64,000 nt of DNA from Flavobacterium limnophilum (lineage in GTDB: Bacteria > Bacteroidota > Bacteroidia > Flavobacteriales > Flavobacteriaceae), in NCBI RefSeq assembly GCF_027111315.2, contig NZ_CP114289.2, positions 2,418,001-2,482,000 of the forward strand, written 5' to 3'. This document shows, piece by piece, positions 26,980-36,460 of the stretch. Under the pieces are notes generated by a model. It saw only the letters and a program-made list of their open reading frames with translations. It searched no databases and had not been told where the DNA came from. The first letter of the stretch is position 1; the number at the start of each line of letters is the position of its first letter. The translations under genes were made by a program, and so were the position numbers.

Positions 26980-27391
26980 AAAGAATTAGGTTTGAAATTT
27001 CTCATCAAAATTATCAACAATATTTAACTTAATATCCAAAAATCGTTTAAAGGAAAAAAAAATCTTCAAATCACAAGGCTTATGCCGTTTATCGATAAAA
27101 AAAGCCCCCAATAAACTGCTTTTTCATCATCCCGAAAAACCAATGCCAATGCCAATGATTATGATTACAAAATAAACACGGATAAAAAACAACTCGAAAC
27201 ACATATCGACAAGAACAATTTTGACTTATTCTGAAAAAGAAAACAATATTATTGACATATATAAAAAAATATTTGAAATTATTTCTGATATGCCAAAATA
27301 ATTCATAGTTTTGCTAAACAATCGGTTGTTTAAAACAACCGATTGTTAATTAAAATTACATTTAACTATCAACCATTTAAAACTAAAAATT
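26980..27391. other. Intergenic region upstream of the T9SS protein
   Basis: No open frame is convincing. It contains a triple CCAATG run near 27141-27160, a -7-like TAGTTTTG at 27306-27313 and the perfect palindrome at 27317-27347. The first 200 bases contain nothing I can name. Confidence 0.5.
27306..27347 (+). promoter_or_regulatory. TAGTTTTG promoter element followed by a perfect 31-bp palindrome
   Basis: TAGTTTTG (27306-27313) is followed 3 bp later by AACAATCGGTTGTTT, one A, and its exact complement AAACAACCGATTGTT (27317-27347). The palindrome overlaps the expected transcription start, so it is either an operator or the 5' hairpin of the mRNA for the secreted protein at 27392. It has no T-run after it, so it is not a simple terminator. 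Confidence 0.6.
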
Positions 27392-28582
27392 ATGATCAAA
27401 AAATTACTTTTTTTACTGATAACAGTAACATGCACAACATTTACCGCAAACGCACAAAATTTATTCTTAAACAGTGGTCTTGAAGCAGGTACTGGAAATA
27501 CGTTTACAAACTGGACAACTTGGTCAAATCCAAATATAACAGAAGAAACAGTAAATATACATAGTGGACTTAGAGCTATAAAAGCAATTTCAATGGGAAC
27601 AGATGAATGGAGCCTTCAGCTTATAAGCGATGCAGTAACAACGGTTGCTGGAACAAGTTATGAAGTAACATTTTGGATAAAATCTGTCGGTGGAGCAAAT
27701 ACGATGCGTACATCCATTGCGTCTGGAACTAATTATTACCAAAGTCCCCAAACAATAGGAACAACTTGGCAAAAAGTTAGTTATGCTTTTACTGCAAATT
27801 CAACATCAACCAAAGTTAGCTTAGATTTAGGAAAAAGTACTGAAATTTTCTATATTGATGATTTAGAAATGTATTCACTTACTACTAACAATATCGTTAA
27901 CGATGGATTTGAATTAGGATCTGGAGACAATTTCACAAATTGGACAAAACTAGGCACAACAGCTAATTTAACCTCAGAGACAGGAGCATCAAATGTACGA
28001 AGCGGCGCTAGATCCTTAAAAGCAATCTCAACAGGAACAAATGAATGGGATCTGGTTATGCAAAGTGATGCAGTTACGACTGAAACCGGCAGATATTATG
28101 AAGGCGCAATATGGATAAAATCTGTTGGAGGTGCCAGCAAAATGCGTTTATCAACTAGTGGCGGCACTTCAGAATATGGCACTAGTGTTACAATCGGCTC
28201 CACAGATTTTCAAAGAGTATCTATAGTATTTAAAGCAACTGCAACTGCCACAAAACTAAATTTAGACCTAGGTAAAAGCACAGAAACTTTCTATATAGAT
28301 GATGCCTCTTTTAATTCAGCACAGACAGTGGCATTAGGTGTTTCCGATTTTAATGCCAAAAATGACGAAATCGTGTTTTATCCGAATCCGGTTAAAGACT
28401 ATTTAAATATCAACTCTGATGCATCCATAAAATCAATAATCATCAGTGACCTCGCCGGAAAAACAGTGCGCACGATCAAAGATGCCGAAAACATTCAATC
28501 TGTTGATTTATCAAATCTAAAACAAGGAATGTACATTTTGTCGACGGACACCAACAAACAATTCAAGTTTTTGAAAAACTAA
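27392..28582 (+). CDS. T9SS-secreted protein with two tandem carbohydrate-binding-like modules
   Basis: A 396-residue protein with a Sec signal peptide (cleavage near ANAQ), two repeats of about 140 residues (approximately 22-165 and 168-307) and a type IX secretion sorting domain from about 318 to the end (VFYPNPVKDYLNI, then GMYILSTDTNKQFKFLKN). The repeats look like jelly-roll carbohydrate-binding modules of the CBM4/9 type; each has FTNWT near its start and LDLGKSTE(I/T)FYIDD near its end. There is no catalytic domain, so it is probably a surface adhesin or glycan-binding protein rather than an enzyme. It is followed by a likely terminator. Confidence 0.85.
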   Translation: MIKKLLFLLITVTCTTFTANAQNLFLNSGLEAGTGNTFTNWTTWSNPNITEETVNIHSGLRAIKAISMGTDEWSLQLISDAVTTVAGTSYEVTFWIKSVGGANTMRTSIASGTNYYQSPQTIGTTWQKVSYAFTANSTSTKVSLDLGKSTEIFYIDDLEMYSLTTNNIVNDGFELGSGDNFTNWTKLGTTANLTSETGASNVRSGARSLKAISTGTNEWDLVMQSDAVTTETGRYYEGAIWIKSVGGASKMRLSTSGGTSEYGTSVTIGSTDFQRVSIVFKATATATKLNLDLGKSTETFYIDDASFNSAQTVALGVSDFNAKNDEIVFYPNPVKDYLNINSDASIKSIIISDLAGKTVRTIKDAENIQSVDLSNLKQGMYILSTDTNKQFKFLKN

Positions 28583-28604
28583 ATATTCAATAAAGAAATA
28601 AGGC

Positions 28605-28640
28605 AAGGCCAGTTCATTACGAGCTGGTCTTTGTTTTTGT
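28605..28640 (+). terminator. Possible terminator between convergent genes
   Basis: GGCCAG and CTGGTC pair with one G-T pair over a loop of 11, then TTTGTTTTTG. It overlaps the last codons of the convergent trmH-like gene. Confidence 0.4.
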
Positions 28641-29297
28641 TTCCATTTCAGAAAAATACCTTGCCTCTATTCGTTTAATATCCTTGATTGAACTCTTGGC
28701 CCAAGCCAAACGCTTTTCCAAGATTTCTTCTTCAGACAAATGCCAATCGATATCCGATTGTCGCAATCTATTGGTCAGGTTTTGAATGATGATGGCAGCC
28801 GAAACCGAAATATTCAAACTTTCGGTAAAACCAGCCATCGGGATTTTAAGGAATCCATCCGCTTTTTGCATAATTTCATCCGACAATCCGTCTCTTTCCG
28901 TTCCAAAAAACAAGGCACTGGGTTTCGAAATATCAAAATCGTCCAACAAACAATCATTCTCGTGCGGCGTGGTGGCAATGATTTGGTAGCCTTGGTTTTT
29001 CAAGGTTTCCAAACAATGGGTTACATTGTCGAATTTATTGATGTCAACCCATTTCTGCGCACCCATCGCAATTTCCTTGTCAATGCTTTTGCCGTATCGT
29101 TGCTCAATCACGTTCAATTCCTGGATGCCAAAAACCTCGCAACTGCGCATCACCGCACTGGCATTGTGCATCTGGAAAACATCTTCCACAACCACCGTAA
29201 AATGTTTGGTTCTATTTTCCAATACTTTCAAGAATTTGGCTTTTCTATTGTCAGTCAGAATATTTTCGAGAAAATTAAGGTAATCGAGGTCAATCAT
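28617..29297 (-). CDS. trmH: tRNA (guanosine-2'-O-)-methyltransferase, TrmH family
   Basis: A 226-residue SpoU/TrmH-type methyltransferase, which methylates the ribose of a guanosine, usually G18 in tRNAs. The family features are the N-terminal VVVEDVFQMHNASAVMRSCEVFG, SALFFGTERDGLSDE in the middle and the knot region ESLNISVSAAIIIQNL. The C-terminal extension matches TrmH over other SpoU relatives. It has no obvious operon partner. Confidence 0.9.
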   Translation of the reverse strand: MIDLDYLNFLENILTDNRKAKFLKVLENRTKHFTVVVEDVFQMHNASAVMRSCEVFGIQELNVIEQRYGKSIDKEIAMGAQKWVDINKFDNVTHCLETLKNQGYQIIATTPHENDCLLDDFDISKPSALFFGTERDGLSDEIMQKADGFLKIPMAGFTESLNISVSAAIIIQNLTNRLRQSDIDWHLSEEEILEKRLAWAKSSIKDIKRIEARYFSEMETKTKTSS

Positions 29298-29406
29298 GTT
29301 GCAGCATTATTTTTGGCAAAAATACTAACTATTTTCGCCACGAATTCACTAATTTTAATTTCTAATCCATTAATTTGCGAATTTGCGGTAAAATTATTTA
29401 AAAATT

Positions 29407-30099
29407 ATGAAAAAGAAACTAGTCGTTTTAACCGGAGCCGGAATCAGTGCCGAAAGTGGTATCAAAACCTTTCGCGATGCCGACGGACTTTGGGAAGGAC
29501 ATAATGTGATGGATGTGGCAACTCCCGAAGGCTGGAACAAAAATCCCGAATTAGTACTTGACTTTTACAACCAAAGACGCAAACAATTGCACGAAGTACA
29601 ACCCAATCTCGGTCATCAAATTCTGGCAGAACTAGAAAATGATTTCGAAGTTTCCATCATTACCCAAAACGTGGACAACTTGCACGAAAAATCAGGAAGT
29701 TCAAACGTATTGCATCTTCACGGGGAATTATTGAAAGTGCGAAGTACCAAAAACTATAATTACATTTTGGATTGGGAAACCGACTTGAATTCTAGTGATG
29801 TTGACGACAAAGGACATCAATTGCGACCGCATATTGTTTGGTTTGGCGAAGAAGTTCCTGCTCTTGAAGAAGCCGTAACTCTTGTCGAAAAAGCAGATAT
29901 TCTGGTTATAATTGGCACTTCGCTACAAGTTTATCCTGCGGCTGGATTGATGAATTTTGCCAATCCCAACATTCCTGTTTATTACATTGACCCAAAACCG
30001 GCAACAATGTATGATTTACAAAATCGAGTAGAAATTATTCCGATGAACGCCACGGAAGGAGTTACGGTTCTCCAACAAAGATTATTCAATTTAATCTAA
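29407..30099 (+). CDS. cobB: Sirtuin family NAD-dependent protein deacylase
   Basis: A 230-residue Sir2 protein. It contains GAGISAESGI (NAD binding), TQNVDNLHEKSG and the catalytic His in HLHGELL. YNQRRKQL resembles the Tyr-x-x-Arg of class III sirtuins, which favours desuccinylase-like activity. The four zinc-binding cysteines common in CobB are absent; the corresponding region (VRSTKNYNYI, then QLRPHIVWFGE) has none. I recall similar Bacteroidota sequences also lacking some, so it may be normal here. It is divergent from trmH, with 109 bp between the two. Confidence 0.9.
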   Translation: MKKKLVVLTGAGISAESGIKTFRDADGLWEGHNVMDVATPEGWNKNPELVLDFYNQRRKQLHEVQPNLGHQILAELENDFEVSIITQNVDNLHEKSGSSNVLHLHGELLKVRSTKNYNYILDWETDLNSSDVDDKGHQLRPHIVWFGEEVPALEEAVTLVEKADILVIIGTSLQVYPAAGLMNFANPNIPVYYIDPKPATMYDLQNRVEIIPMNATEGVTVLQQRLFNLI

Positions 30100-30139
30100 A
30101 AAACTGGTTACTAAATACGGAATACTGAACACTATTCCT

Positions 30140-30147
30140 TATTTTTG
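30140..30147 (+). promoter_or_regulatory. -7 element TATTTTTG upstream of purB
   Basis: TATTTTTG lies 24 bp before the ATG at 30172, well placed to start a short leader. It also supports choosing that ATG over an upstream start at 30145, inside the element's reach. Confidence 0.55.
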
Positions 30148-30171
30148 CACCTTTCTAAAAAACCGCTAACA

Positions 30172-31518
30172 ATGACAATCTTAAACGAATTAAACGCCGT
30201 ATCGCCAATTGACGGTAGATACAGAAGCAAAACAAGTTCACTTTCCAAATATTTCTCTGAAGAAGCGTTAATCAAATACCGCGTATTGGTTGAAATTGAA
30301 TATTTTATTGCGCTTTGCGAAATTCCTTTACCTCAACTAAAAGACGTAAACCCGAATGTATTCGAAAGTTTGCGCGACATCTATAAAAACTTCTCTACCG
30401 AAAATGCTCTTTGGATAAAAGAAACCGAAAAAGTGACCAACCACGACGTAAAAGCCGTGGAATATTTCATCAAGGACGCCTTCGAAAAATTAGGTTTATC
30501 ACAACACAAAGAGTTCATCCACTTCGGATTGACTTCACAAGACATCAACAATACAGCGATTCCGCTTTCGACTAAAGAAGCTTTCGAAAAAGTTTATATG
30601 CCATCATTAATCGCTTTGACTTCAAAGTTGAAAGAGTTGAGCATCGAATGGAAGGACATCCCAATGTTGGCCAAAACCCACGGACAACCAGCCTCTCCAA
30701 CACGTTTGGGTAAGGAAATTGGTGTTTTTGTGGAACGTCTAGAAGAGCAAATGCGTTTGTTGTTCAACATTCCTTTTGCAGCCAAATTTGGTGGAGCCAC
30801 CGGGAATTACAATGCCCATCACGTAGCTTATCCGCAAATTGACTGGAAAAAATTCGGAGGAACTTTCGTGGAAGACATTTTAGGTTTGCACCACTCCTTC
30901 CCTACTACACAAATCGAACATTACGATCACTTTGCCGCCTTTTTTGATGCGTTGAAAAGAATCAACACCATCATCATTGACTTGGATAGAGACATTTGGA
31001 CTTATGTTTCGATGGAATATTTCAAACAAAAAATCAAGGCGGGAGAAATTGGTTCGTCGGCAATGCCACACAAAGTAAACCCTATTGATTTTGAAAATTC
31101 GGAAGGAAATTTAGGAATGGCAAATGCTATTTTCGAACACCTTTCGGCTAAATTACCATTGTCAAGATTGCAACGCGATTTGACGGACAGCACGGTTTTG
31201 AGAAACATTGGCGTGCCAATGGGGCATACCTTAATCGCTTTCGAAGCCACTTTGAAAGGCTTGAACAAACTATTGTTGAACGAACCAAAATTCGAAGAAG
31301 ATTTAGAAAAAAACTGGGCAGTTGTAGCAGAAGCAATCCAAACAATCTTGCGTCGCGAGGCCTATCCAAATCCTTACGAGGCATTGAAAGGATTGACCAG
31401 AACCAATGAAGCGATTACAAAAAATTCGATTCACGAGTTTATTGGAACATTGGAAGTTTCAGCCGAAATCAAAGCCGAATTGATGCAAATCACGCCAAGT
31501 AATTTCTTGGGGATTTAA
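30172..31518 (+). CDS. purB: Adenylosuccinate lyase
   Basis: A 448-residue adenylosuccinate lyase, acting twice in purine synthesis: splitting SAICAR and adenylosuccinate with release of fumarate. It has NHDVKAVEYFIKD, AKTHGQPASPTRLGKEI and the superfamily signature GSSAMPHKVNP. The length is normal for the bacterial PurB type that resembles E. coli. The ATG at 30172 begins MTILNELNAVSPIDGRY, the usual N-terminus. Confidence 0.96.
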   Translation: MTILNELNAVSPIDGRYRSKTSSLSKYFSEEALIKYRVLVEIEYFIALCEIPLPQLKDVNPNVFESLRDIYKNFSTENALWIKETEKVTNHDVKAVEYFIKDAFEKLGLSQHKEFIHFGLTSQDINNTAIPLSTKEAFEKVYMPSLIALTSKLKELSIEWKDIPMLAKTHGQPASPTRLGKEIGVFVERLEEQMRLLFNIPFAAKFGGATGNYNAHHVAYPQIDWKKFGGTFVEDILGLHHSFPTTQIEHYDHFAAFFDALKRINTIIIDLDRDIWTYVSMEYFKQKIKAGEIGSSAMPHKVNPIDFENSEGNLGMANAIFEHLSAKLPLSRLQRDLTDSTVLRNIGVPMGHTLIAFEATLKGLNKLLLNEPKFEEDLEKNWAVVAEAIQTILRREAYPNPYEALKGLTRTNEAITKNSIHEFIGTLEVSAEIKAELMQITPSNFLGI

Positions 31519-31548
31519 TAAAAAACACTCTTTTAGTACAAAGCAATC

Positions 31549-32319
31549 ATGAAGAATTCTATTCTAAAAACCGTATTGCTTTGTACTTTTTTTATTTTCT
31601 TTTCCTGTAAAAAGGACAACCCCAAACCAATAATAAAACACAGCATTGCAGGAGTGGTTTTAACTTTTGACGACGCTTATGTAAATGAATGGTTTGCCAC
31701 GAATCAAGAATTGAAAAAATACGGTTGGAAAGGCACTTTTTTTGTTTGCAGAATAAACACTTTAAACAATACCAAAATCAAGAAACTTCTTCAACTTCAA
31801 AAAGAAGGACATGAAATTGGAGGTCACGGATTACAACATCTCAATGCAGCAGATTTTATTCGTGTCCATACAATTGAAGAATATTTAGATCAGGAAATCA
31901 ATCCAATGATGGGTTTAATGGATTTTTATGGTCTGGAAGTAAGTTCATTTGCCTATCCTTACGGTGGAAGAACCAAAAAATTAGATGCTGCTTTATTGGA
32001 CAAATTCAATAGTATAAGAGGAAGGGCTTTTTACGAAAAAGAGGTTTCTAAACAAGGCTGTTATTTCAATCATTCCAAATTGATATTTAGCTTTAGCATT
32101 GACGATACCTATCATCGTTTTAACTTGCCCCACCTTCAGAAATTATTGGATTACGCCAAGAAGAACAATAAAATTTTAATCTTGAATAGTCACAAAACGG
32201 TAAATAATGTAACTGGAGATTATCAGACAAAAAATGCAACGTTAGAATTTGTTTGCCAATACATCAAAATTCATAACATGCAATTTTACACTTTGTCTGA
32301 TTTGGACAAGTTGAAATAA
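31549..32319 (+). CDS. Polysaccharide deacetylase (NodB-homology) lipoprotein
   Basis: A 256-residue lipoprotein with lipobox IFFSC and a NodB-type domain. The first motif TFDDA (residue about 40) supplies the catalytic Asp and metal Asp; the HGLQH motif supplies the metal His residues. A PYGG motif follows. It would remove N-acetyl groups from an extracellular or periplasmic polysaccharide. It is 30 bp downstream of purB, possibly sharing a transcript. Confidence 0.88.
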   Translation: MKNSILKTVLLCTFFIFFSCKKDNPKPIIKHSIAGVVLTFDDAYVNEWFATNQELKKYGWKGTFFVCRINTLNNTKIKKLLQLQKEGHEIGGHGLQHLNAADFIRVHTIEEYLDQEINPMMGLMDFYGLEVSSFAYPYGGRTKKLDAALLDKFNSIRGRAFYEKEVSKQGCYFNHSKLIFSFSIDDTYHRFNLPHLQKLLDYAKKNNKILILNSHKTVNNVTGDYQTKNATLEFVCQYIKIHNMQFYTLSDLDKLK

Positions 32320-32498
32320 GAACAATTTCATTACAAGTAAATTCCTTTTGGAAAAGAACAAAAAATCTTTTCAAAAGGGAATTCCGCATTAAAATCAAGA
32401 CCTAAAAAGACTGTTTTAACAAAGTTTAACCTTTGAAATAAAGATTTTTTGTATCTTACCAAAATACAAAAAAGAACAGTAAATACAAGTAAACGCCT

Positions 32499-34739
32499 AT
32501 GACTCCAGTAGAAAAAGCAACCGAAGTTTCCCAACACTTACAGCCATTAATCAGTGATTTGGGACTGATTCTATTGACTGCGGGAATCGCTGTTTTGATA
32601 TTTAAAAAATTAAAACAACCGCTGGTTTTAGGCTACTTGATTGCCGGTTTTTTGGCCGGAAACCACTTTGATTTTTTTCCTTCGGTAAAAGAAATCAAAA
32701 GCGTGGAAGTTTGGGCAGAAATTGGTGTTATCTTTTTGTTGTTCAGTTTGGGACTGGAATTCAGTTTCAAGAAATTAATGAAAGTGGGCGGAACAGCCTC
32801 GATTACTGCCGGAGTCCAAATTATCAGTATGTGTATTTTGGGTTATGCCGTTGGCCAATGGATGGATTGGTCCAAAATGGACAGTATTTTCTTGGGCGTA
32901 ATTCTCTCCATATCTTCGACCACGATTATTTTAAAATCATTTGACGAATTAGGCGTCAAGACCCAAAAATTTGCAGGAATCGTTATTGGCTCCTTAATCG
33001 TTCAAGACATCCTCGCTATTTTAATGATGGTTTTATTGTCAACCGTTGCCGTGAGCAATCAATTTTCTGGAACAGACCTTTTGATGTCGGTATTAAAACT
33101 TGTGTTTTTTCTGGTGATATGGTTCTTGGGAGGTATTTTTATCATCCCGACAGTCCTCAAAAAAACCAAAAATTTATTAACGGACGAAATGTTGCTTATC
33201 CTTTCGTTGGCCTTATGCCTGACAATGGTTAGTCTCGCTGCCAGCGTTGGTTTTTCACCTGCCTTGGGTGCATTTATAATGGGATCCATAATTGCCGAAA
33301 CCACACAAGCGGAACATATCGAACATTTGGTAAAACCCGTAAAAGATTTATTTGGAGCCGTATTTTTTGTGTCGGTGGGAATGTTGATTGCCCCTGAAGT
33401 ATTGTATCAACACGCGATTCCCGTCATTATTCTGTCGGTTGTCACCATTTTTGGACAATCCCTCAGTTCAACATTTGGCGCTTTATTGTCGGGACAACCT
33501 TTGAAAGATTCCATAAGAACCGGGATGAGTTTGTCACAAATCGGGGAATTCTCCTTTATCATCGCAACTTTGGGCGTGACCCTTAAAGCCACAAATACCT
33601 TTTTATATCCAATAGTAGTGGCTGTTTCAGCCGTAACGGTGTTTACGACTCCATTCATGATTAAATATTCGCTTCCTTTTTCGGAATACTTGGCACATAA
33701 ATTACCCCGTAAATGGACCAAGCGAATCGAACGTTATTCGGCCAGTACACAAGCGATAAAAACAGTCAGTTTATGGCAAACCGTGATTAATGCTTTTTTA
33801 ATCCAGGTTGTGGCACTTGTCGTGATAATTCTTGCCATCATTCTACTTTCTTCCCGATATATTTTGCCTTTGGTAGAGGATTATCATTTGGGAAATACCT
33901 TGGGCGCCTTGATTACATTGAGTATTATTTCTCCTTTTCTATGGGCATTAGCCTTCAGAAGAGTTGCCCTTGCCGAAGTGGAGCATTTGATGCGAGACCG
34001 CAAATCGAGAGGCCCATTGACCATGTTATTTTTTATTCGGATTCTATTGTCGATTTTCTTCATTGGTTTACTGTTGAACATCTTTTTCTCTCCAAAAATC
34101 GCCTTGATTGTATTAATAATTGCAATCGCGATTTATTTGGTTTTCCAAAAGAAACTCCATATTCAATACCATAAAATTGAAAATCATTTCTTGGCTAATT
34201 TAAACGGCAGGGAGATTGATAAAGCCAAAAGAAACCGAAGCGATTTAACGCCTTGGGACGGACACATGGCTATTTTTGACATTGCCACAGAATCGAATAT
34301 AGCTGGAAAATCTTTAAAAAACCTAAAACTTAGGGAGTTGTTGGGCGTAAATATTGTATCGATCAAAAGAGGCGAAATTACCATTCATATTCCTCAAGCC
34401 AATGAACGTATTTTCCCGGGAGATGAAGTTTGTGTTATTGGAACGGATGCTCAAGTGCAGGAATTTAAAAAGTATCTAGACCAACACGAAATGGACATTT
34501 CTCCAGAAATCAAGGAACCCGACATTGTATTGCGCCAAATCGAATTAAAAAACCACACCTTTTTGGGAAAAAGCATCAAAGAATCCAGACTTCGGGAAAA
34601 AACAAAAGGATTGGTTGTGGGCATCGAAAAAAGAGGAAACCGAATCTTGAATCCCGAGTCCTATGTCATTCTGGAAAAAGACGACATCCTATGGATTGTG
34701 GGAGACCGAAAACTATTGGCGGATTTGGTGCATGATTAG
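32499..34739 (+). CDS. CPA2-type cation:proton antiporter with regulatory RCK/TrkA-C domains
   Basis: A 746-residue membrane protein. About 13 predicted helices form a Kef/CPA2-type exchanger fold in residues about 20-400 (LVLGYLIAGFLAGNHFDFF, then FSLGLEFSFKK). Further helices follow to about 560. Two TrkA-C domains lie at about 585-660 and 676-745. It probably exchanges K+ or Na+ for protons, controlled by the C-terminal ligand-binding domains. A hairpin terminator follows the gene at 34743. Confidence 0.9.
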   Translation: MTPVEKATEVSQHLQPLISDLGLILLTAGIAVLIFKKLKQPLVLGYLIAGFLAGNHFDFFPSVKEIKSVEVWAEIGVIFLLFSLGLEFSFKKLMKVGGTASITAGVQIISMCILGYAVGQWMDWSKMDSIFLGVILSISSTTIILKSFDELGVKTQKFAGIVIGSLIVQDILAILMMVLLSTVAVSNQFSGTDLLMSVLKLVFFLVIWFLGGIFIIPTVLKKTKNLLTDEMLLILSLALCLTMVSLAASVGFSPALGAFIMGSIIAETTQAEHIEHLVKPVKDLFGAVFFVSVGMLIAPEVLYQHAIPVIILSVVTIFGQSLSSTFGALLSGQPLKDSIRTGMSLSQIGEFSFIIATLGVTLKATNTFLYPIVVAVSAVTVFTTPFMIKYSLPFSEYLAHKLPRKWTKRIERYSASTQAIKTVSLWQTVINAFLIQVVALVVIILAIILLSSRYILPLVEDYHLGNTLGALITLSIISPFLWALAFRRVALAEVEHLMRDRKSRGPLTMLFFIRILLSIFFIGLLLNIFFSPKIALIVLIIAIAIYLVFQKKLHIQYHKIENHFLANLNGREIDKAKRNRSDLTPWDGHMAIFDIATESNIAGKSLKNLKLRELLGVNIVSIKRGEITIHIPQANERIFPGDEVCVIGTDAQVQEFKKYLDQHEMDISPEIKEPDIVLRQIELKNHTFLGKSIKESRLREKTKGLVVGIEKRGNRILNPESYVILEKDDILWIVGDRKLLADLVHD

Positions 34740-34742
34740 AAA

Positions 34743-34781
34743 TTAAAAAAGGTGCAAGAACAAAATCTTGCACCTTTTTGA
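34743..34781 (+). terminator. Terminator, possibly bidirectional
   Basis: Stem AAAAAGGTGCAAGA / TCTTGCACCTTTTT around an ACAAAA loop. It lies between the antiporter gene and the convergent guaB gene and has T-runs on both strands. Confidence 0.85.
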
Positions 34782-34825
34782 CTTTTATAATTTTCTTCGA
34801 GTCTTTGCGCCTTCGTGGCAAAAAA

Positions 34826-36298
34826 TTATCTCGAATAATTTGGAGCTTCTTTGGTAATGGTCACGTTATGAGGATGGCTTTCGTTGATTCCGCTGGCAGT
34901 GATGCGAACAAAACGACCAGTTTCCTTCAAGGTGTCAATGTCTTTGGCACCACAATACCCCATACCGGCACGAAGTCCACCAATGAATTGTTGCATGCTT
35001 TCGTTCAACTCTCCTTTATAAGGCACACGCCCCACGATTCCTTCTGGAACTAATTTTTTAACATCGTCTTCCACATCTTGGAAATAACGGTCTTTTGAAC
35101 CTTCTTGCATTGCTTCAACAGAACCCATTCCGCGGTAAGACTTGAATTTTCTTCCTTCGAAAATGATGGTTTCTCCTGGAGACTCCATTGTTCCTGCTAA
35201 TAAGGATCCTAACATTACACAATCAGCACCGGCAGCAATCGCTTTAGGAATATCTCCTGTGTAACGAATTCCACCATCGGCAATAACAGGTACTCCAGTT
35301 CCTTTTATGGCAGCAGCTACTTCAAGAACGGCAGAAAATTGAGGAAAACCAACACCGGCAACTATTCTGGTTGTACAAATAGAACCAGGTCCAATTCCTA
35401 CTTTCACGCCATCGGCACCATTTTCTACTAAATATTTGGCGGCTTCCGGAGTGGCTATGTTTCCAACAATAACATCCAATTCCGGGAATTTGGCTTTTAC
35501 CGCTTTCAATACATCCACCACACCTTTAGTATGTCCGTGAGCGGTATCAATAATTACGGCATCTACTCCGGCGTTTACTAAAGCAGTAGCTCTTTCGACC
35601 GCATCGGCAGTAACACCCAAAGCGGCTGCCACTCTCAAACGACCAAATTTATCTTTATTGGCATTTGGTTTTTGTGTCAATTTGGTTATATCTCTAAAAG
35701 TGATTAGACCAACCAACTCATTTTTAGCGTTTACAACAGGTAATTTTTCAATTTTGTATCCTTGCAAAACAACCTCAGCTTGTTCAAGTGAAGTTCCTTC
35801 AGCAACGGTTACTAAATTTTCACTTGTCATTATTTCGATAATAGGTCTTGTGTTGTTTTTTTCAAAACGCAAATCTCTATTGGTAACAATTCCTTTCAAA
35901 ATTCTATTTTCATCCACAATTGGAATACCACCAATACCATATTCTTTCATGGCAGCTTTAGCATCTGCGACAGTAGAATTCAATGGCAAAGTAACTGGAT
36001 CGATAATCATTCCAGACTCGGCACGTTTTACTTTGCGTACTTTGGCAGCTTGTTGTTCGATAGTCATGTTCTTGTGCAAAACTCCTATCCCACCCTCTTG
36101 TGCCATGGCAATTGCCATATCGCTTTCCGTAACGGTATCCATAGCTGCGGACACAATTGGAACATTAAGCGTGATATTTCGGGAGAATTTTGATTTTATA
36201 CTTACTTCGCGAGGAAGTACATTAGAGTAATTTGGAACCAGCAATACATCATCGTAAGTTAAACCTTCGCCGACAATTTTTGAGTTATGTGCTATCAT
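34826..36298 (-). CDS. guaB: Inosine-5'-monophosphate dehydrogenase
   Basis: A 490-residue IMP dehydrogenase, the NAD-linked step to XMP and guanine nucleotides. The catalytic Cys308 lies in GPGSICTTR. Two CBS domains are inserted at about 95-205. The C-terminal [11 protein letters not shown] and GRVPYKGEL segments are standard. A TAAATTTG promoter element lies upstream on this strand. purB at 30.2 kb serves the same purine pathway but is not in the same operon. Confidence 0.97.
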   Translation of the reverse strand: MIAHNSKIVGEGLTYDDVLLVPNYSNVLPREVSIKSKFSRNITLNVPIVSAAMDTVTESDMAIAMAQEGGIGVLHKNMTIEQQAAKVRKVKRAESGMIIDPVTLPLNSTVADAKAAMKEYGIGGIPIVDENRILKGIVTNRDLRFEKNNTRPIIEIMTSENLVTVAEGTSLEQAEVVLQGYKIEKLPVVNAKNELVGLITFRDITKLTQKPNANKDKFGRLRVAAALGVTADAVERATALVNAGVDAVIIDTAHGHTKGVVDVLKAVKAKFPELDVIVGNIATPEAAKYLVENGADGVKVGIGPGSICTTRIVAGVGFPQFSAVLEVAAAIKGTGVPVIADGGIRYTGDIPKAIAAGADCVMLGSLLAGTMESPGETIIFEGRKFKSYRGMGSVEAMQEGSKDRYFQDVEDDVKKLVPEGIVGRVPYKGELNESMQQFIGGLRAGMGYCGAKDIDTLKETGRFVRITASGINESHPHNVTITKEAPNYSR

Positions 36299-36328
36299 TG
36301 CAATTTGAAGTTGTAGTTAAATTGCGTG

Positions 36329-36336
36329 CAAATTTA
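36329..36336 (-). promoter_or_regulatory. -7 element TAAATTTG of guaB
   Basis: Read on the minus strand, TAAATTTG lies about 31 bp before the guaB ATG. Confidence 0.55.
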
Positions 36337-36460
36337 GGAAATCTTAAGGAGATATACATTATAAATGGTAAATTTAATAATTAAATTTGTAGCGTGTCGA
36401 ATTTTTCTGGTTGCAACCGGATTTGACCATTACAAAATCAAAAACTCCTATACTTTTCCA

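Noticed and set aside
28740..29504. A long + strand frame opposite trmH
   Set aside because: The minus-strand protein is a clear TrmH, and this frame has no recognisable features.
35658..36230. A 190-residue + strand frame
   Set aside because: It is antisense to guaB, whose protein is certain.
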